Assembly (NCBI RefSeq): GCF_000955975.1
Contig: NZ_JYJF01000027.1
Span: forward strand, 1 to 64,000
DNA: 64,000 nucleotides
Direction of reading: 5' to 3'
Origin: Saccharothrix sp. ST-888
Lineage (GTDB): Bacteria; Actinomycetota; Actinomycetes; Streptomycetales; Streptomycetaceae
Positions within the stretch are counted from its first letter, which is position 1, and each line of letters begins with the position of its first letter. This document shows, one piece after another, positions 26,148 to 35,186 of this stretch. A program made the position numbers and the translations under genes. The notes beneath the pieces were generated by a model that was given only the letters and a program-made list of their open reading frames with translations, had not been told where the DNA came from and did no database searches.

Positions 26148-26798
26148 GTGACCGCCGAGACGTCCCAGACGCTGGACCGAGGGGTACGGGTCCTGAAACT
26201 TCTTGCCGACTCCGAACGCGGCCTGACCGTCACCGAACTTGCCGCCCGGCTCGCGGTCAACCGGACCGTGGTCTACCGGCTGCTGGCCACCCTGGAACAG
26301 CACGGCCTGGTCCGCCGGGACATCGGCGGCCGGGCCAGAGTCGGCCTCGGCGTGCTCAGGCTCGCCCACCGGGTCCATCCGCTGCTGCGCGAGGCCGCGC
26401 TGCCCGCGCTGCGCAGCCTGGCCGAGGACCTCGGAGCCACCGCCCACCTCACCCTGGTGGACGGGCACGAGGCGCTGGCGGTGGCCGTGGTCGAACCCAG
26501 CTGGACGGACTTCCACGTCGCCTACCGGACCGGGCTGCGCCACCCGCTGACCGAGAGCGCGGCCGGCCGGGCGATCCTGGAGGCCCGGACCTTCCCCGGC
26601 CAGCGCCGCCCCGACCAGGGCTTCGTCGTCACCCGGGCGGACGAGCAGTCCGGCGCGAGCGGCGCGGCCGCCGCCCTGCTCGGACTGAGCGGGATCGAGG
26701 GCAGTGTGGGCGTGGTGATGCTCAACGGGCTGGTGCCCGAACGGGTCGGCCCCCGCGTGGTCGAGGCGGCGACCGAGGTCGCGGACGCCCTGCGGTAG
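26148..26798 (+). CDS. IclR-family transcriptional regulator
   Basis: A 216-residue regulator, shorter than the usual 240-260. TLDRGVRVLKLLADSERGLTV begins the winged helix, with ELAARLAVNRTVVYRLLATL as the recognition part. The effector domain runs from about residue 85 (HLTLVDGHEALAVAVVEPS). SsgR, the activator of ssgA, is an IclR protein, and two SALP genes lie within 6 kb, so a sporulation link is possible but not shown. GTG 26148 is chosen because GAAAGGA lies 8 nt upstream. Confidence 0.88.
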   Translation: MTAETSQTLDRGVRVLKLLADSERGLTVTELAARLAVNRTVVYRLLATLEQHGLVRRDIGGRARVGLGVLRLAHRVHPLLREAALPALRSLAEDLGATAHLTLVDGHEALAVAVVEPSWTDFHVAYRTGLRHPLTESAAGRAILEARTFPGQRRPDQGFVVTRADEQSGASGAAAALLGLSGIEGSVGVVMLNGLVPERVGPRVVEAATEVADALR

Positions 26799-26891
26799 GC
26801 ACCGCCCCCGGGCGGCGCACTCCCCGCCCCGGGGCCGCGGCGGGCGCATGGCAGGGTACGCGTCCGGGGCCGGGTGTGTTTGGATGCCGGT

Positions 26892-27698
26892 GTGTCCCAT
26901 GCGAAGCTGCGCGCAGCCCTGACCGCCCCGAAGACCCGCGCCCTCGCCCTCTGCGGCGTGCTGGTCGGTGCGCTGCTGGGGACGGCGGCCTTCACCCCGC
27001 TGCCGTTCACCCGGACCATGCCGGGCACCACGGCGGACGTCCTCGGCGGCTACCAGGGCAATCCGGTGCTGACCGTCACCGGCGCGCCGACCCGGCCGAC
27101 CGTCGGCCAGCTGCGGATGGTCACCATCTCGGCGACCAGCCCCGGCGAGCGGCTCAGCCTCCGGACGGCGCTCGACTCCTGGCTGAACCAGAACGAGGCG
27201 GTGCTGCCGTCCGAGGCGGTCTATCCGCAGGAGAACCCGGCCAAGGCCGAGCAGGTGACCCAGCAGCAGATGTCGCAGTCCCAGGACAGTGCGACCGTGG
27301 CGGCGCTGAACTACCTGCACCTGTCCCCGGAGAAGGTCAAGGTCCGGGTGGACCTCGGTGACATCGGCGGCCCGAGCGCCGGTCAGCTGCTCGCGCTCGG
27401 GATCATCGACAAGCTGGCCGGCGACGGCAAGGGCGGCGACCTGTCCGGCGGCAAGGTGATCGCGGGCACCGGCACCATCGACGACCAGGGCAACGTCGGC
27501 GCGGTCGGCGGCGTGTCGCTGAAGACGCAGGCCGCCGCCCGGGACGGCGCCACGGTCTTCCTGGTGCCGACGGCCGAGTGCTCGGACGCCAAGGTGAACA
27601 CCCCGGCCGGCCTGCGGCTGGTCCCGGTCAAGACGCTGTCCGACGCGGTGGCCGCGCTGAACGCGCTGAAGACCGGCGGTTCGGTCCCCAGCTGCTGA
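26892..27698 (+). CDS. Membrane-anchored Lon-like (S16) serine protease
   Basis: A 268-residue protein of the YlbL/S16 group. A membrane helix near residues 17-37 is followed by an extracytoplasmic domain. The C-terminal Lon fold carries Ser162 in GDIGGPSAGQ and Lys211 in GGVSLKTQAA, the Ser-Lys dyad. YlbL relatives usually carry a PDZ domain between the helix and the Lon fold; here that region is short and no PDZ is evident. The start is GTG 26892 or GTG 26874. It converges with the AsnC-type regulator. Confidence 0.87.
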   Translation: MSHAKLRAALTAPKTRALALCGVLVGALLGTAAFTPLPFTRTMPGTTADVLGGYQGNPVLTVTGAPTRPTVGQLRMVTISATSPGERLSLRTALDSWLNQNEAVLPSEAVYPQENPAKAEQVTQQQMSQSQDSATVAALNYLHLSPEKVKVRVDLGDIGGPSAGQLLALGIIDKLAGDGKGGDLSGGKVIAGTGTIDDQGNVGAVGGVSLKTQAAARDGATVFLVPTAECSDAKVNTPAGLRLVPVKTLSDAVAALNALKTGGSVPSC

Positions 27699-27720
27699 GC
27701 CCGGGACGGGACGGGGCCGC

Positions 27721-28203
27721 CTACTCCCGGGCGGCCTGCTCGACCAGCGGCAGGATCCGGTAGGGCACGGGGTTCTCCAGCGCGATCGCCGTCGACGCCC
27801 GGACGATCCCCTCGAAGCCCACCACCCGGTCGATCACCCGCTGCAGATCGCCGTTGGAGCGGGCCACGATCCGGACCAGCATGTCCCCCTGCCCGGTGAT
27901 GGTGTGCAGCTCCAGCACCTCGGGCACCGAGGCCAGATGCGCCCGTACGTCGACTCCCTGGCCCTGCGAGATCTCCAGCGTGGCGAAGGCCGTCACCGGG
28001 TACCCCAGCGCCGCCGGGTCCACCTGCGGTCCGAAGCCGCCGATCACCCCGCGTGCCTGCAGGCGGTCGAGCCGCGCCTGGACGGTCCCCCTGGCCACCT
28101 GGAGGCGGCGTGAGCACTCCAGCACCCCGATTCTCGGTTCCTCGCTGAGTAGTCTGATCAGCTTTCCGTCGAGCGCGTCGATGGCGTCGTTGAGGGAGTG
28201 CAC
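27721..28203 (-). CDS. Lrp/AsnC-family transcriptional regulator
   Basis: A 160-residue regulator. DAIDGKLIRLLSEEPRIGVLE-like sequence at the N-terminus leads to a helix-turn-helix (SRRLQVARGTVQARLDRLQ, residues 31-49). The RAM ligand-binding domain follows (VTAFATLEISQG, then HTITGQGDMLVRIVA). GTG 28203 is the start. It is divergent from the truncated HPPD gene with about 190 bp between, the usual neighbour of hppD in streptomycetes as I recall, and it may control tyrosine breakdown. Confidence 0.9.
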   Translation of the reverse strand: MHSLNDAIDALDGKLIRLLSEEPRIGVLECSRRLQVARGTVQARLDRLQARGVIGGFGPQVDPAALGYPVTAFATLEISQGQGVDVRAHLASVPEVLELHTITGQGDMLVRIVARSNGDLQRVIDRVVGFEGIVRASTAIALENPVPYRILPLVEQAARE

Positions 28204-28392
28204 GGCGGGCTCCGTCCGGTGGGCAATCTGTCCAGCTGGGACTGCCATTTTCCGGCGCCGCCGCGCAGCTTGCCCAGGATGAATCGGAACAGTTGCGTAT
28301 CGGTGTGATGGGGGCCACGCTCCCTGCACAGCCCCGTGGCGCGGGCCCCCCACACCGCGCCACGGGACCGGGATCGGGACCGGGAGGCGCTC

Positions 28393-28917
28393 TTGACCGA
28401 CATCTTCGTCCCGGCCCGGCGCACCGACGCGGTCGTGCTCGCCGTCGGCGACGCCCGCAGAACGGCCCACTACTACAGCGTCGCGCTGGCCATGCGGTGC
28501 ACCGCCTACTCGGGGCCCGAGACCGGCAACCCGGAGACCGCCTCCTACGTCCTGGAGTCCGGCGGCGCCCGCTTCGTCGTCACCTCCGCCGTCCAGCCGA
28601 TCACCGACCACGGCCACCGCATCGCCGACCACGTCGCCGCGCACGGCGACACCATCCTCGACCTGGTCATCGAGGTGCCCGACGCCTACGCGGTCTACGA
28701 CTACGCCGTGGACCGCGGCGCCACCCCGGTCACCGAGCCGTACGAACTCAGCGACCGCTACGGCACGGTGGTGCTCGCCGTGCTCGGAACCGACGGCCCC
28801 GCCCGGCACATCCTGGTCGAACGCACCGGCTACGCGGGCCTCTTCCTGCCCGGCTACGTCCCGCCGCCCACGGACGTGCTGCCGCCACGCGGCGCCCTCC
28901 CCGCCGGGAACGCCTAG
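28393..28917 (+). pseudogene. hppD: 4-hydroxyphenylpyruvate dioxygenase, N-terminal half only
   Basis: The frame matches the N-terminal domain of HPPD: VVLAVGDARRTAHYYS, then FVVTSAVQPIT, GDTILDLVIEVPDAYAVYDYA, and GYAGLFLPGYVPP at the domain border. HPPD is about 380 residues, and its three iron ligands (His, His, Glu) lie in the C-terminal domain. Here the protein stops after about 174 residues, 15 residues past the border, so no metal site is present. The stop shares CTAG with the stop of the convergent gene. TTG 28393 with GGGAGG upstream is the likely start; GTG 28336 is possible. It cannot be an active dioxygenase by itself. Confidence 0.8.
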
Positions 28918-29474
28918 CGCACCACCGTCTGGACCTCCGGCGGATGGCCGTTCCAGGTGACGAAGACCGAATTGACCTTGCTGCCCTGGGTGAAGTCCAC
29001 CCGCAGCCAGCCCTCCTGACGCCAGACCTGCATCTGCCAGCCCGGTTCCGGCGCCGCCGAGACCAGTTCGGCCCGGTCCGGCTCCATCCCCAGGGCCACC
29101 CGCCCGCCCGGGACGAGACAGCTGCGCACCGAGGAGTCCGCCGACGGCCTGCTGCCCGTGCCCGTGCCTGTGCTCGGCGACGGAGACCGGGGTTCGGGCG
29201 ACGCGGTCGGTGCGGGCGATCCGGACGACGGGTCGGCGGGACGGGCCGAGGCGGCCGTCCCGATGGTGGCCGGCTCCGCCTGCGGAGTCGGCGGGGCGTC
29301 AGCAGCCCGTCCACCGGGCGACGGCAGCGGTACCGCCCGCGGCTGCTCGAAGGCGGCGTCCGCCAGGACCGCGTGCACACCGAGCCAGGACAGCGCCACC
29401 GCCGCCGAAGTGGCCGCCACCCAGGCGGTGAGTTGTACCAGTCCGTTCCGCATCGCGAGCACATCCTGCCGCAT
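28914..29474 (-). CDS. Membrane-anchored hypothetical protein
   Basis: A 186-residue protein I do not recognise. MRQDVLAMRNGLVQL leads to a membrane helix near residues 13-37. A Pro/Ser/Thr/Gly-rich linker runs from about 45 to 110. The C-terminal 70 residues form a small folded extracytoplasmic domain with WQMQVWRQEGWLRVDFTQG. It is divergent from the response regulator gene next door. ATG 29474 or ATG 29453 is the start. Confidence 0.75.
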   Translation of the reverse strand: MRQDVLAMRNGLVQLTAWVAATSAAVALSWLGVHAVLADAAFEQPRAVPLPSPGGRAADAPPTPQAEPATIGTAASARPADPSSGSPAPTASPEPRSPSPSTGTGTGSRPSADSSVRSCLVPGGRVALGMEPDRAELVSAAPEPGWQMQVWRQEGWLRVDFTQGSKVNSVFVTWNGHPPEVQTVVR

Positions 29475-29600
29475 CCCGGGCCCCGTCGGCCCGGTGCCCC
29501 GGGCGGGCGGGGCCCGGAAGTCGACGGAGAACCTGCCAAAGGCCGTACCCCGCCCCTGAGGTACAGACCACGTGACACGAATGGCGTACCGTGCAGCCCC

Positions 29601-30296
29601 ATGGCAACAGTGCTCGTGGTCGAGGACGACCCCTTCGTACGCTCCGCCCTCATCCGACACCTGGCCGACTCGGGCCACGCCGTCCGCAGTGTCGGCACCG
29701 CGCTGGAGGCACTCCGCGAGGTCGCCCAGGTCGGCTGCGACCTGGTGATCCTCGACCTCGGCCTGCCGGACCTGGACGGCGGCGAGGCCCTGAAGATGAT
29801 CCGGGGACTCACCAACGTGCCGGTGATCATCTCCACCGCCCGCGACGACGAGGCCGAGATCGTCCGGCTGCTCAACGACGGCGCCGACGACTACCTCGTC
29901 AAGCCGTTCTCCGTCGAGCATCTGACGGCCCGGATGACCGCCGTGCTGCGCAGGTTCGGCGGCGGCAGCGCGCCGGTGGCGCAGGTCCTGCGGGTCGGCG
30001 GGCTGGCCGTCGACGCCCAGCGCCGCGAGGCCGTCCTGGACGGGCGGCCGCTCGACCTCACCCGCCGCGAGTTCGACCTGCTCGCCTTCCTCGCCGCCCG
30101 GCCCGGCGTGGTGGTCCCGCGCAAGGAGATCCTGGCCGAGGTCTGGCGCCAGACGTACGGCGGCGACCAGACCATCGACGTCCACCTCTCCTGGCTGCGC
30201 CGCAAGCTCGGTGAGACCGCGTCCAAACCGCGTTACCTGCACACCGTGCGCGGCGTGGGCGTCCGGCTGGAGGCGCCGTCAGGGGACCCCACATGA
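29601..30296 (+). CDS. Response regulator, OmpR/PhoB family
   Basis: A 231-residue regulator. The receiver has VLVVEDDPF, the phospho-acceptor Asp in LVILDLGLPD (Asp52), and Lys101 in YLVKPFS. The winged helix ends with TIDVHLSWLRRKLGE and TVRGVGVRLE. Its stop overlaps the kinase start in ATGA, so the pair is coupled. Targets are not known; the divergent membrane protein and the chitinase gene downstream are candidates. Confidence 0.95.
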   Translation: MATVLVVEDDPFVRSALIRHLADSGHAVRSVGTALEALREVAQVGCDLVILDLGLPDLDGGEALKMIRGLTNVPVIISTARDDEAEIVRLLNDGADDYLVKPFSVEHLTARMTAVLRRFGGGSAPVAQVLRVGGLAVDAQRREAVLDGRPLDLTRREFDLLAFLAARPGVVVPRKEILAEVWRQTYGGDQTIDVHLSWLRRKLGETASKPRYLHTVRGVGVRLEAPSGDPT

Positions 30297-31819
30297 CCCG
30301 CGCCGGTGCATCGGCCGGCCGGCGGCACGAGGACCGGAGGCAGGACACACGGGGGCAGGCCGCGCGGGGCAGGGCCGACCGGGGGCCGCGCAGCGGGCAC
30401 TCGCTGCGCTGGGCGCTGATCAAGGCCGCCGTCGCCGGCACCACCATGGTCGCCCTCGCCTTCCTGATCCCGCTCGGCCTGATGGTCCAGCAGACCGCCA
30501 GGGACCGGGCCTTCACCGCCGCCGAACGCCAGGCCGCCGCACTCGCCCCCGCCCTGGCCATCACCACCGACCGGGACGCCATCGCGCGCGCCCTGGCCAG
30601 CACCGACGCCGGAGCCCGCGACCGGGTGGCGGTCCACCTGCCCGCCACGAACGGTACGGACGCCGTGGTCGGCACCGCCCGGGCCGACCGGCTCTCCGTC
30701 TCCACCGCGGCCGGCCGGGCCGACCTCCCCGGCCGGACCTCCGGCAGCGCCCCGGCCCGGTCCTTCACCGTGCCCGTCCCCGGCGGCTTCGCGCTGCTCC
30801 AGGCCGTCGCGGTGGAGGGCGGCCGGATCGCGGTGGTCGAGGTGTACGTCGCCGACGGCGACCTCACCCGGGGCGTCGGCACCGCCTGGCTGGTGCTCTC
30901 GCTGGTCGCCCTCGGCCTGGTCGCGATCTCCGTCCTGGTCGCCGACCGGATGGGGGCCCGGATCGTCGGCTCCGCCCGGCGGCTGGCCGCCGCGGCCCGC
31001 TCCCTCGGCGGCGGAAACCTCGCGGTCCGGGTCCCGGTCGAGGGACGGCAGGTCGAGGGCGCACCCGAGGAACTCCGCGAGGCCGCCCACGCCTTCAACG
31101 CCATGGCCGACCGGGTGGTCCACCTGCTCGCCGCCGAACGCGAACTCGCCGCCGACCTCTCCCACCGGCTGCGCACCCCGCTCACCGTGCTCCGCCTCAA
31201 CACCGCCGGACTCGGCGAGGGCGACGCCGCCGACGCCACCCGGCACGCGGTGGCCCAACTGGAGCGCGAGGTCGACCAGATCATCCGCTCGGCGCGGCGC
31301 ACGCCCGACGACGTGCCGGCGGTCGGGGTCGGCTGCGACGCCGCCGAGGTGATCCGCGAACGGGTCGGCTTCTGGTCCGCGCTGGCCGAGGACGAGGGCC
31401 GCCGCTGGCAGCTGGCCGGGGCGGAGGGACCGGCGCCGGTACCCGTCCAGCGCACCGATCTCGCCGCCGCCGTGGACGCGCTGCTCGGCAACGTCTTCCG
31501 GCACACCTCGGTCGGCACCGCCTTCTCGGTGGACGTCCTGGCGACCGGGACCTCGGTCATCGTCCTGGTCGGGGACGCCGGACCGGGCTTCGCCGACCCC
31601 GTCGTCGCCCTCCGCCGAGGCGAGGGGCAGGGCGGCGAGGGCTCCACCGGCCTCGGCCTCGACATCGTCCGCAAACTCGCCGAGGGCACCGGCGGCGACC
31701 TGGCCCTCGGCCGCTCGGCCGTGCTCGGCGGCGCCGAACTCCGCCTCCGCCTGCAGACCCATCCGGACGGCAGCCCGTCCCGTCCGGCGCGCCGCCGCCC
31801 CGCCCGCAGGCGCGCCTGA
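30293..31819 (+). CDS. Sensor histidine kinase, OmpR-partner type
   Basis: A 508-residue kinase. Helix 1 is near residues 40-60, an extracytoplasmic sensor region of about 120 residues follows, and helix 2 is near 200-220. A HAMP linker leads to HisKA with LSHRLRTPLTVLRL (phospho-acceptor His near residue 287). The ATPase domain has NVFRHTS, GDAGPGFAD and GLGLDIVRKLAE. It is coupled to the response regulator upstream. The chitinase gene follows 153 bp downstream on the same strand. Confidence 0.93.
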   Translation: MTRAGASAGRRHEDRRQDTRGQAARGRADRGPRSGHSLRWALIKAAVAGTTMVALAFLIPLGLMVQQTARDRAFTAAERQAAALAPALAITTDRDAIARALASTDAGARDRVAVHLPATNGTDAVVGTARADRLSVSTAAGRADLPGRTSGSAPARSFTVPVPGGFALLQAVAVEGGRIAVVEVYVADGDLTRGVGTAWLVLSLVALGLVAISVLVADRMGARIVGSARRLAAAARSLGGGNLAVRVPVEGRQVEGAPEELREAAHAFNAMADRVVHLLAAERELAADLSHRLRTPLTVLRLNTAGLGEGDAADATRHAVAQLEREVDQIIRSARRTPDDVPAVGVGCDAAEVIRERVGFWSALAEDEGRRWQLAGAEGPAPVPVQRTDLAAAVDALLGNVFRHTSVGTAFSVDVLATGTSVIVLVGDAGPGFADPVVALRRGEGQGGEGSTGLGLDIVRKLAEGTGGDLALGRSAVLGGAELRLRLQTHPDGSPSRPARRRPARRRA

Positions 31820-31971
31820 CACCGTCCGGGGCGGACTTCCTTAAGGGCGTCCTAACAGAGGCGTTCGGCTGGCTGAGGTGGGCCGATCGGGGGTGGGGAC
31901 GCCGTTAGCGTCGGCGGGGTCGGGGCCGGGGAGCTCCGGTCGATCGGTCGTTTTGCGGAGGTGCACGGGCT

Positions 31972-33456
31972 ATGACGTCCCAGCGGAGCCGGCGTTCGGG
32001 AAGCCATCGGAGGAGCCGGAAGGGCACGGTCGTCGGGGCGTCTGCGCTCGCGGCCGCCCTCGTCGCGGGCGGTGTGCTGGCGCTCGCCTCCTCCGCGAGC
32101 GCGGCCTCGGTCGGCGCCGCGTACAGCCGGAGCAGCACCTGGGAGAGCGGCTACACCGGCCAGTACCTGGTGACCAACCCCGGCGGCACGGCGATCGACG
32201 ACTGGACGCTCAGCTTCGACCTGCCGTCCGGCGCGCGGATCGACTCGCTCTGGAACGCCACCTTCACGGCCGCCGGGCAGCACATCACCGTCAAGCCGCA
32301 GTCCTGGAACAAGCGGATCGACCCCGGGAAGACGGTCGAGGTGGGCTTCGTGGTCCAGGGCTCCGGCGCGGCCCAGGCCGAGCCGGGCAACTGCCTGATC
32401 AACAACGCCTCCTGCACGGCGGGCACCGGACCGACCCCCGTGCCCTCCGGCCGCCCGACCTCGCCCCGGCCGACCCCGAGCGGCACACCTACCTCCACCC
32501 CGGCACCGACCTCGACGCCGACGGGTGCACCGGCCGGTGCCGCGCGCTTCGCCCCGTACGTGGACACCTCGCTCTACCCGCCCTACGACCTGGTCGCCAC
32601 CGCGAAGGCCGGCGGGGTGAAGAACTTCAACCTCGCCTTCGTCGTCTCCGGCGGCGGCTGCACCCCCAAGTGGGGCGGCGTCAGCGACCTGTCGGCCGAC
32701 GCCGTGGCGGCGCAGATCGGTGCGCTGCGCGGGATCGGCGGCGACGTCCGGGTCTCCTTCGGCGGTGCCAACGGCAGTGAGCTCGCCACCGTCTGCTCCT
32801 CGACGGCCGACCTGACCGCCGCGTACCAGAAGGCCGTGGACACGTACGGCCTCACCAAACTGGACTTCGACATCGAGGGCGGCGCGCTCGCCGACACCGC
32901 CGCCAACACCCGCCGCGCCCAGGCCGTCGCGCAGCTCCAGCAGAAGGCCGCCGCCAAGGGCCGTCCGCTGGACGTCTCCTTCACCCTGCCCGCGCTGCCC
33001 AGCGGCCTGACCCAGGACGGCATCAACCTGCTCGCCGACGCCAAGAGCAACGGTGTCTCGATCGGCGCCGTCAACATCATGGCGATGGACTTCGGCGACG
33101 GCGTGGCCCCCAACCCGAACGGCCGGATGGGCACCTACGCGATCGCCGCCGCCACCGCCACCCAGGCCCAGGTCAAGAGCGTGCTCGGCCTCGGCGACAC
33201 CGCCGCCTGGGCGAAGGTCGCGGTCACTCCGATGATCGGCGTCAACGACGTCGCCAGCGAGGTCTTCACGGTCGCCGACGCCAAGCAGCTCGCCGACTTC
33301 GCCGCCGGCAAGCACCTGGCCTGGCTCTCGATGTGGTCCGGCACCCGCGACAAGGCGTGCGCGGGCGGCGCGAAGCCGTACGCCGACGCGAGCTGCAGCA
33401 GCATCGTCCAGCAGCCGCTGGACTTCACCCGGGCCCTCGGCGCCTACACCGGCTGA
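31972..33456 (+). CDS. Secreted chitinase, CBM2-GH18
   Basis: A 494-residue exported enzyme. A twin-arginine-rich signal region (RRSRKGTVVG, then a hydrophobic core) is cleaved near ASA-ASV, residue 45. Residues 45-140 are a CBM2 carbohydrate-binding domain (YLVTNPGGTAIDDWTLSFDLPSG). A Pro/Thr linker at 148-183 leads to a GH18 domain with DxDxE in KLDFDIEGG near residue 298-302. It hydrolyses chitin outside the cell. GGAGG lies 8 nt before the ATG. No dre site is visible upstream. A terminator hairpin follows. Confidence 0.93.
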   Translation: MTSQRSRRSGSHRRSRKGTVVGASALAAALVAGGVLALASSASAASVGAAYSRSSTWESGYTGQYLVTNPGGTAIDDWTLSFDLPSGARIDSLWNATFTAAGQHITVKPQSWNKRIDPGKTVEVGFVVQGSGAAQAEPGNCLINNASCTAGTGPTPVPSGRPTSPRPTPSGTPTSTPAPTSTPTGAPAGAARFAPYVDTSLYPPYDLVATAKAGGVKNFNLAFVVSGGGCTPKWGGVSDLSADAVAAQIGALRGIGGDVRVSFGGANGSELATVCSSTADLTAAYQKAVDTYGLTKLDFDIEGGALADTAANTRRAQAVAQLQQKAAAKGRPLDVSFTLPALPSGLTQDGINLLADAKSNGVSIGAVNIMAMDFGDGVAPNPNGRMGTYAIAAATATQAQVKSVLGLGDTAAWAKVAVTPMIGVNDVASEVFTVADAKQLADFAAGKHLAWLSMWSGTRDKACAGGAKPYADASCSSIVQQPLDFTRALGAYTG

Positions 33457-33493
33457 GCCCAGGTCTCCGCCCGTCCGCCGGCCGAGCGGAAGC

Positions 33494-33526
33494 CGGGGGT
33501 GCCGCCGCGAGCCGGAGGCACCCCCG
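33494..33526 (+). terminator. Terminator hairpin after the chitinase gene
   Basis: CGGGGGTGCC (33494-33503) pairs with GGCACCCCCG (33517-33526) around a 13-nt loop, 38 bp after the chitinase stop. No T-run follows, as is common in this GC-rich group. Confidence 0.65.
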
Positions 33527-33576
33527 ACTCCGTCAGGTAATGTCGCTAGCTGGTCGACCGGTGGACGGAGCGGAAC

Positions 33577-34989
33577 GTGGCAGTGGTGCAGGAGCAGCAG
33601 CGGGTGCCCCGGCGGCAGCCCGGCCGGGACGGCTCTGCCCCGGCGGAGCCGCCGCACGCCCGCACGGTCCGCGACGCCCTCGCCGCCCCCGTCCGCGCGC
33701 TGCGCGAGGCTCCGCGCCGACCGCTGGCCAAGGCGACCGGTGCGGCCCTGTTCTCGCTGCTCGCCTACGCGATCGTCCGGCACTTCGTCGGCACCTCGAT
33801 GGTGGACATGATCGTCTACCGCGCGGAGGGCGCCGCCGTCGCCCACGGCCGGGACCTGTACGCGCTCCGGGTCACCCAGTGGAACCTGCCCGCGACCTAC
33901 CCCCCGTTCGCCGCGATGCTCTTCGTACCGACCGCCTACCTCGGCGTCGGCCTGCTGCGGGTCGCGGTCACCGGCGGCAACCTGGTCCTGCTCGCGCTGC
34001 TCGCCCACTTCGCCTTCAAGCTGGCCGGCTGGCCGCGTCGTGAGCTGCGACCGGTCGGAATCGTCCTGGTCACCGGCCTCGGGGTGTGGCTGGAGCCGGT
34101 CTTCACCAACCTGCGCTACGGCCAGATCAACCTGGCCCTCGCCTGTCTGATCCTCTGGGACCTGACCCGGCCGGACGGCCGCCGCAGCAAGGGCGTCGCC
34201 ATCGGCATCGCCGCCGGTATCAAGCTCACCCCCGGCCTGTTCGCCGTCTACCTGCTGATCACCGGCCGGATCCGGGCCGCCATCGTGGCCGGCCTCACCT
34301 TCCTCGGCACCTTCGCGATCGGCGCGCTCGTCCTGCCCGACGCCACGTACGGGTTCTGGACCAAGTACCTCTACGACTCCTCCCGGGTCGGCAAGACCGA
34401 GATCGTCGACAACCAGTCGATCCGCGGCGCCGTCGCCCGGCTGATGCACACCGCGGACCCCGGTACCACCGCCACCCTGGTCGGCGGCCTGGTCGCCCTC
34501 GCCGGGCTGGCCATCGCCGCCTGGGCGCACCGCAGCCAGCGCTGGCTGCCCCGCTCCGAGGCCTGGGGCGTGTGCACGGCCGCCGTCACGGCGGTCCTCG
34601 TCTCGCCGATCAGCTGGACCCACCACTGGGTGTGGTGCGTCCCGATGCTGGTGCTGCTCGCGGCCGAGGCGGCGCACGAGCGCTCCCGCCCGGTCGCGAT
34701 CCGGCGCGCCCGCTGGCGGTGGATCTTCGGAGCGACGCTGTTCGGCTTCCTCTCCTTCGCGATGTGGGTCGTCCCGCACAAGGGCGACCGGGACCGCTTC
34801 ATGCCGTACCTGCACCAGATCCCGGCCGACGTGTACCCGCTGCTCGGGCTCGGCTTCCTGGCGGTCTCCGCACTGCGGGTGCGGTCCCGCCGCCGGGCGG
34901 CCGGGGCGCCGCTGGTCCGGGTGCCGCTGCAGCGGACCGACAGCGCCGCGGCTCGCCGCCCGGCCGGGGTGTCCGCGGACGGCAGGTAG
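33577..34989 (+). CDS. GT87-family membrane mannosyltransferase (DUF2029)
   Basis: A 470-residue protein with about 10-12 membrane helices, of the GT87/DUF2029 family that includes PimE and other polyprenyl-phosphomannose-dependent alpha-1,2-mannosyltransferases. Landmarks are YRAEGAAVAHGRDLYAL near residue 86-102, NLRYGQINLALACLILWDL near residue 178-196, and GIAAGIKLTPGLFAVYLLI near residue 213-231. TYPPFAAMLF is the family loop. It likely mannosylates a lipoglycan or glycolipid on the outer face of the membrane. The GTG start at 33577 follows GAACGTG; the ribosome site is weak. Confidence 0.85.
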   Translation: MAVVQEQQRVPRRQPGRDGSAPAEPPHARTVRDALAAPVRALREAPRRPLAKATGAALFSLLAYAIVRHFVGTSMVDMIVYRAEGAAVAHGRDLYALRVTQWNLPATYPPFAAMLFVPTAYLGVGLLRVAVTGGNLVLLALLAHFAFKLAGWPRRELRPVGIVLVTGLGVWLEPVFTNLRYGQINLALACLILWDLTRPDGRRSKGVAIGIAAGIKLTPGLFAVYLLITGRIRAAIVAGLTFLGTFAIGALVLPDATYGFWTKYLYDSSRVGKTEIVDNQSIRGAVARLMHTADPGTTATLVGGLVALAGLAIAAWAHRSQRWLPRSEAWGVCTAAVTAVLVSPISWTHHWVWCVPMLVLLAAEAAHERSRPVAIRRARWRWIFGATLFGFLSFAMWVVPHKGDRDRFMPYLHQIPADVYPLLGLGFLAVSALRVRSRRRAAGAPLVRVPLQRTDSAAARRPAGVSADGR

Positions 34990-35186
34990 TTCCCCAGCGA
35001 CACGGGGAACCGCGCGGGCTACTCCGTACAGGTGCGTGGGTGCCCGCGCTGTTGCCGGTGCGGTTGCTGTGCGGTTTCCCATGCGGTTTCTCGTGCCCCG
35101 AGGGCGTTTCCAGGACCGCCCCGGGCGTCAGCGGGCCCCCGCGGCACGCTGAAGCCCCAGGAGGCGCTCGTGGGGGTTGCGGCTGA

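Noticed and set aside
31852..35082. Very long open frame on the minus strand opposite the chitinase and GT87 genes
   Set aside because: Its translation is low-complexity Gly/Arg/Val-rich and lies opposite two recognised genes. Such shadows are expected in DNA this rich in GC.
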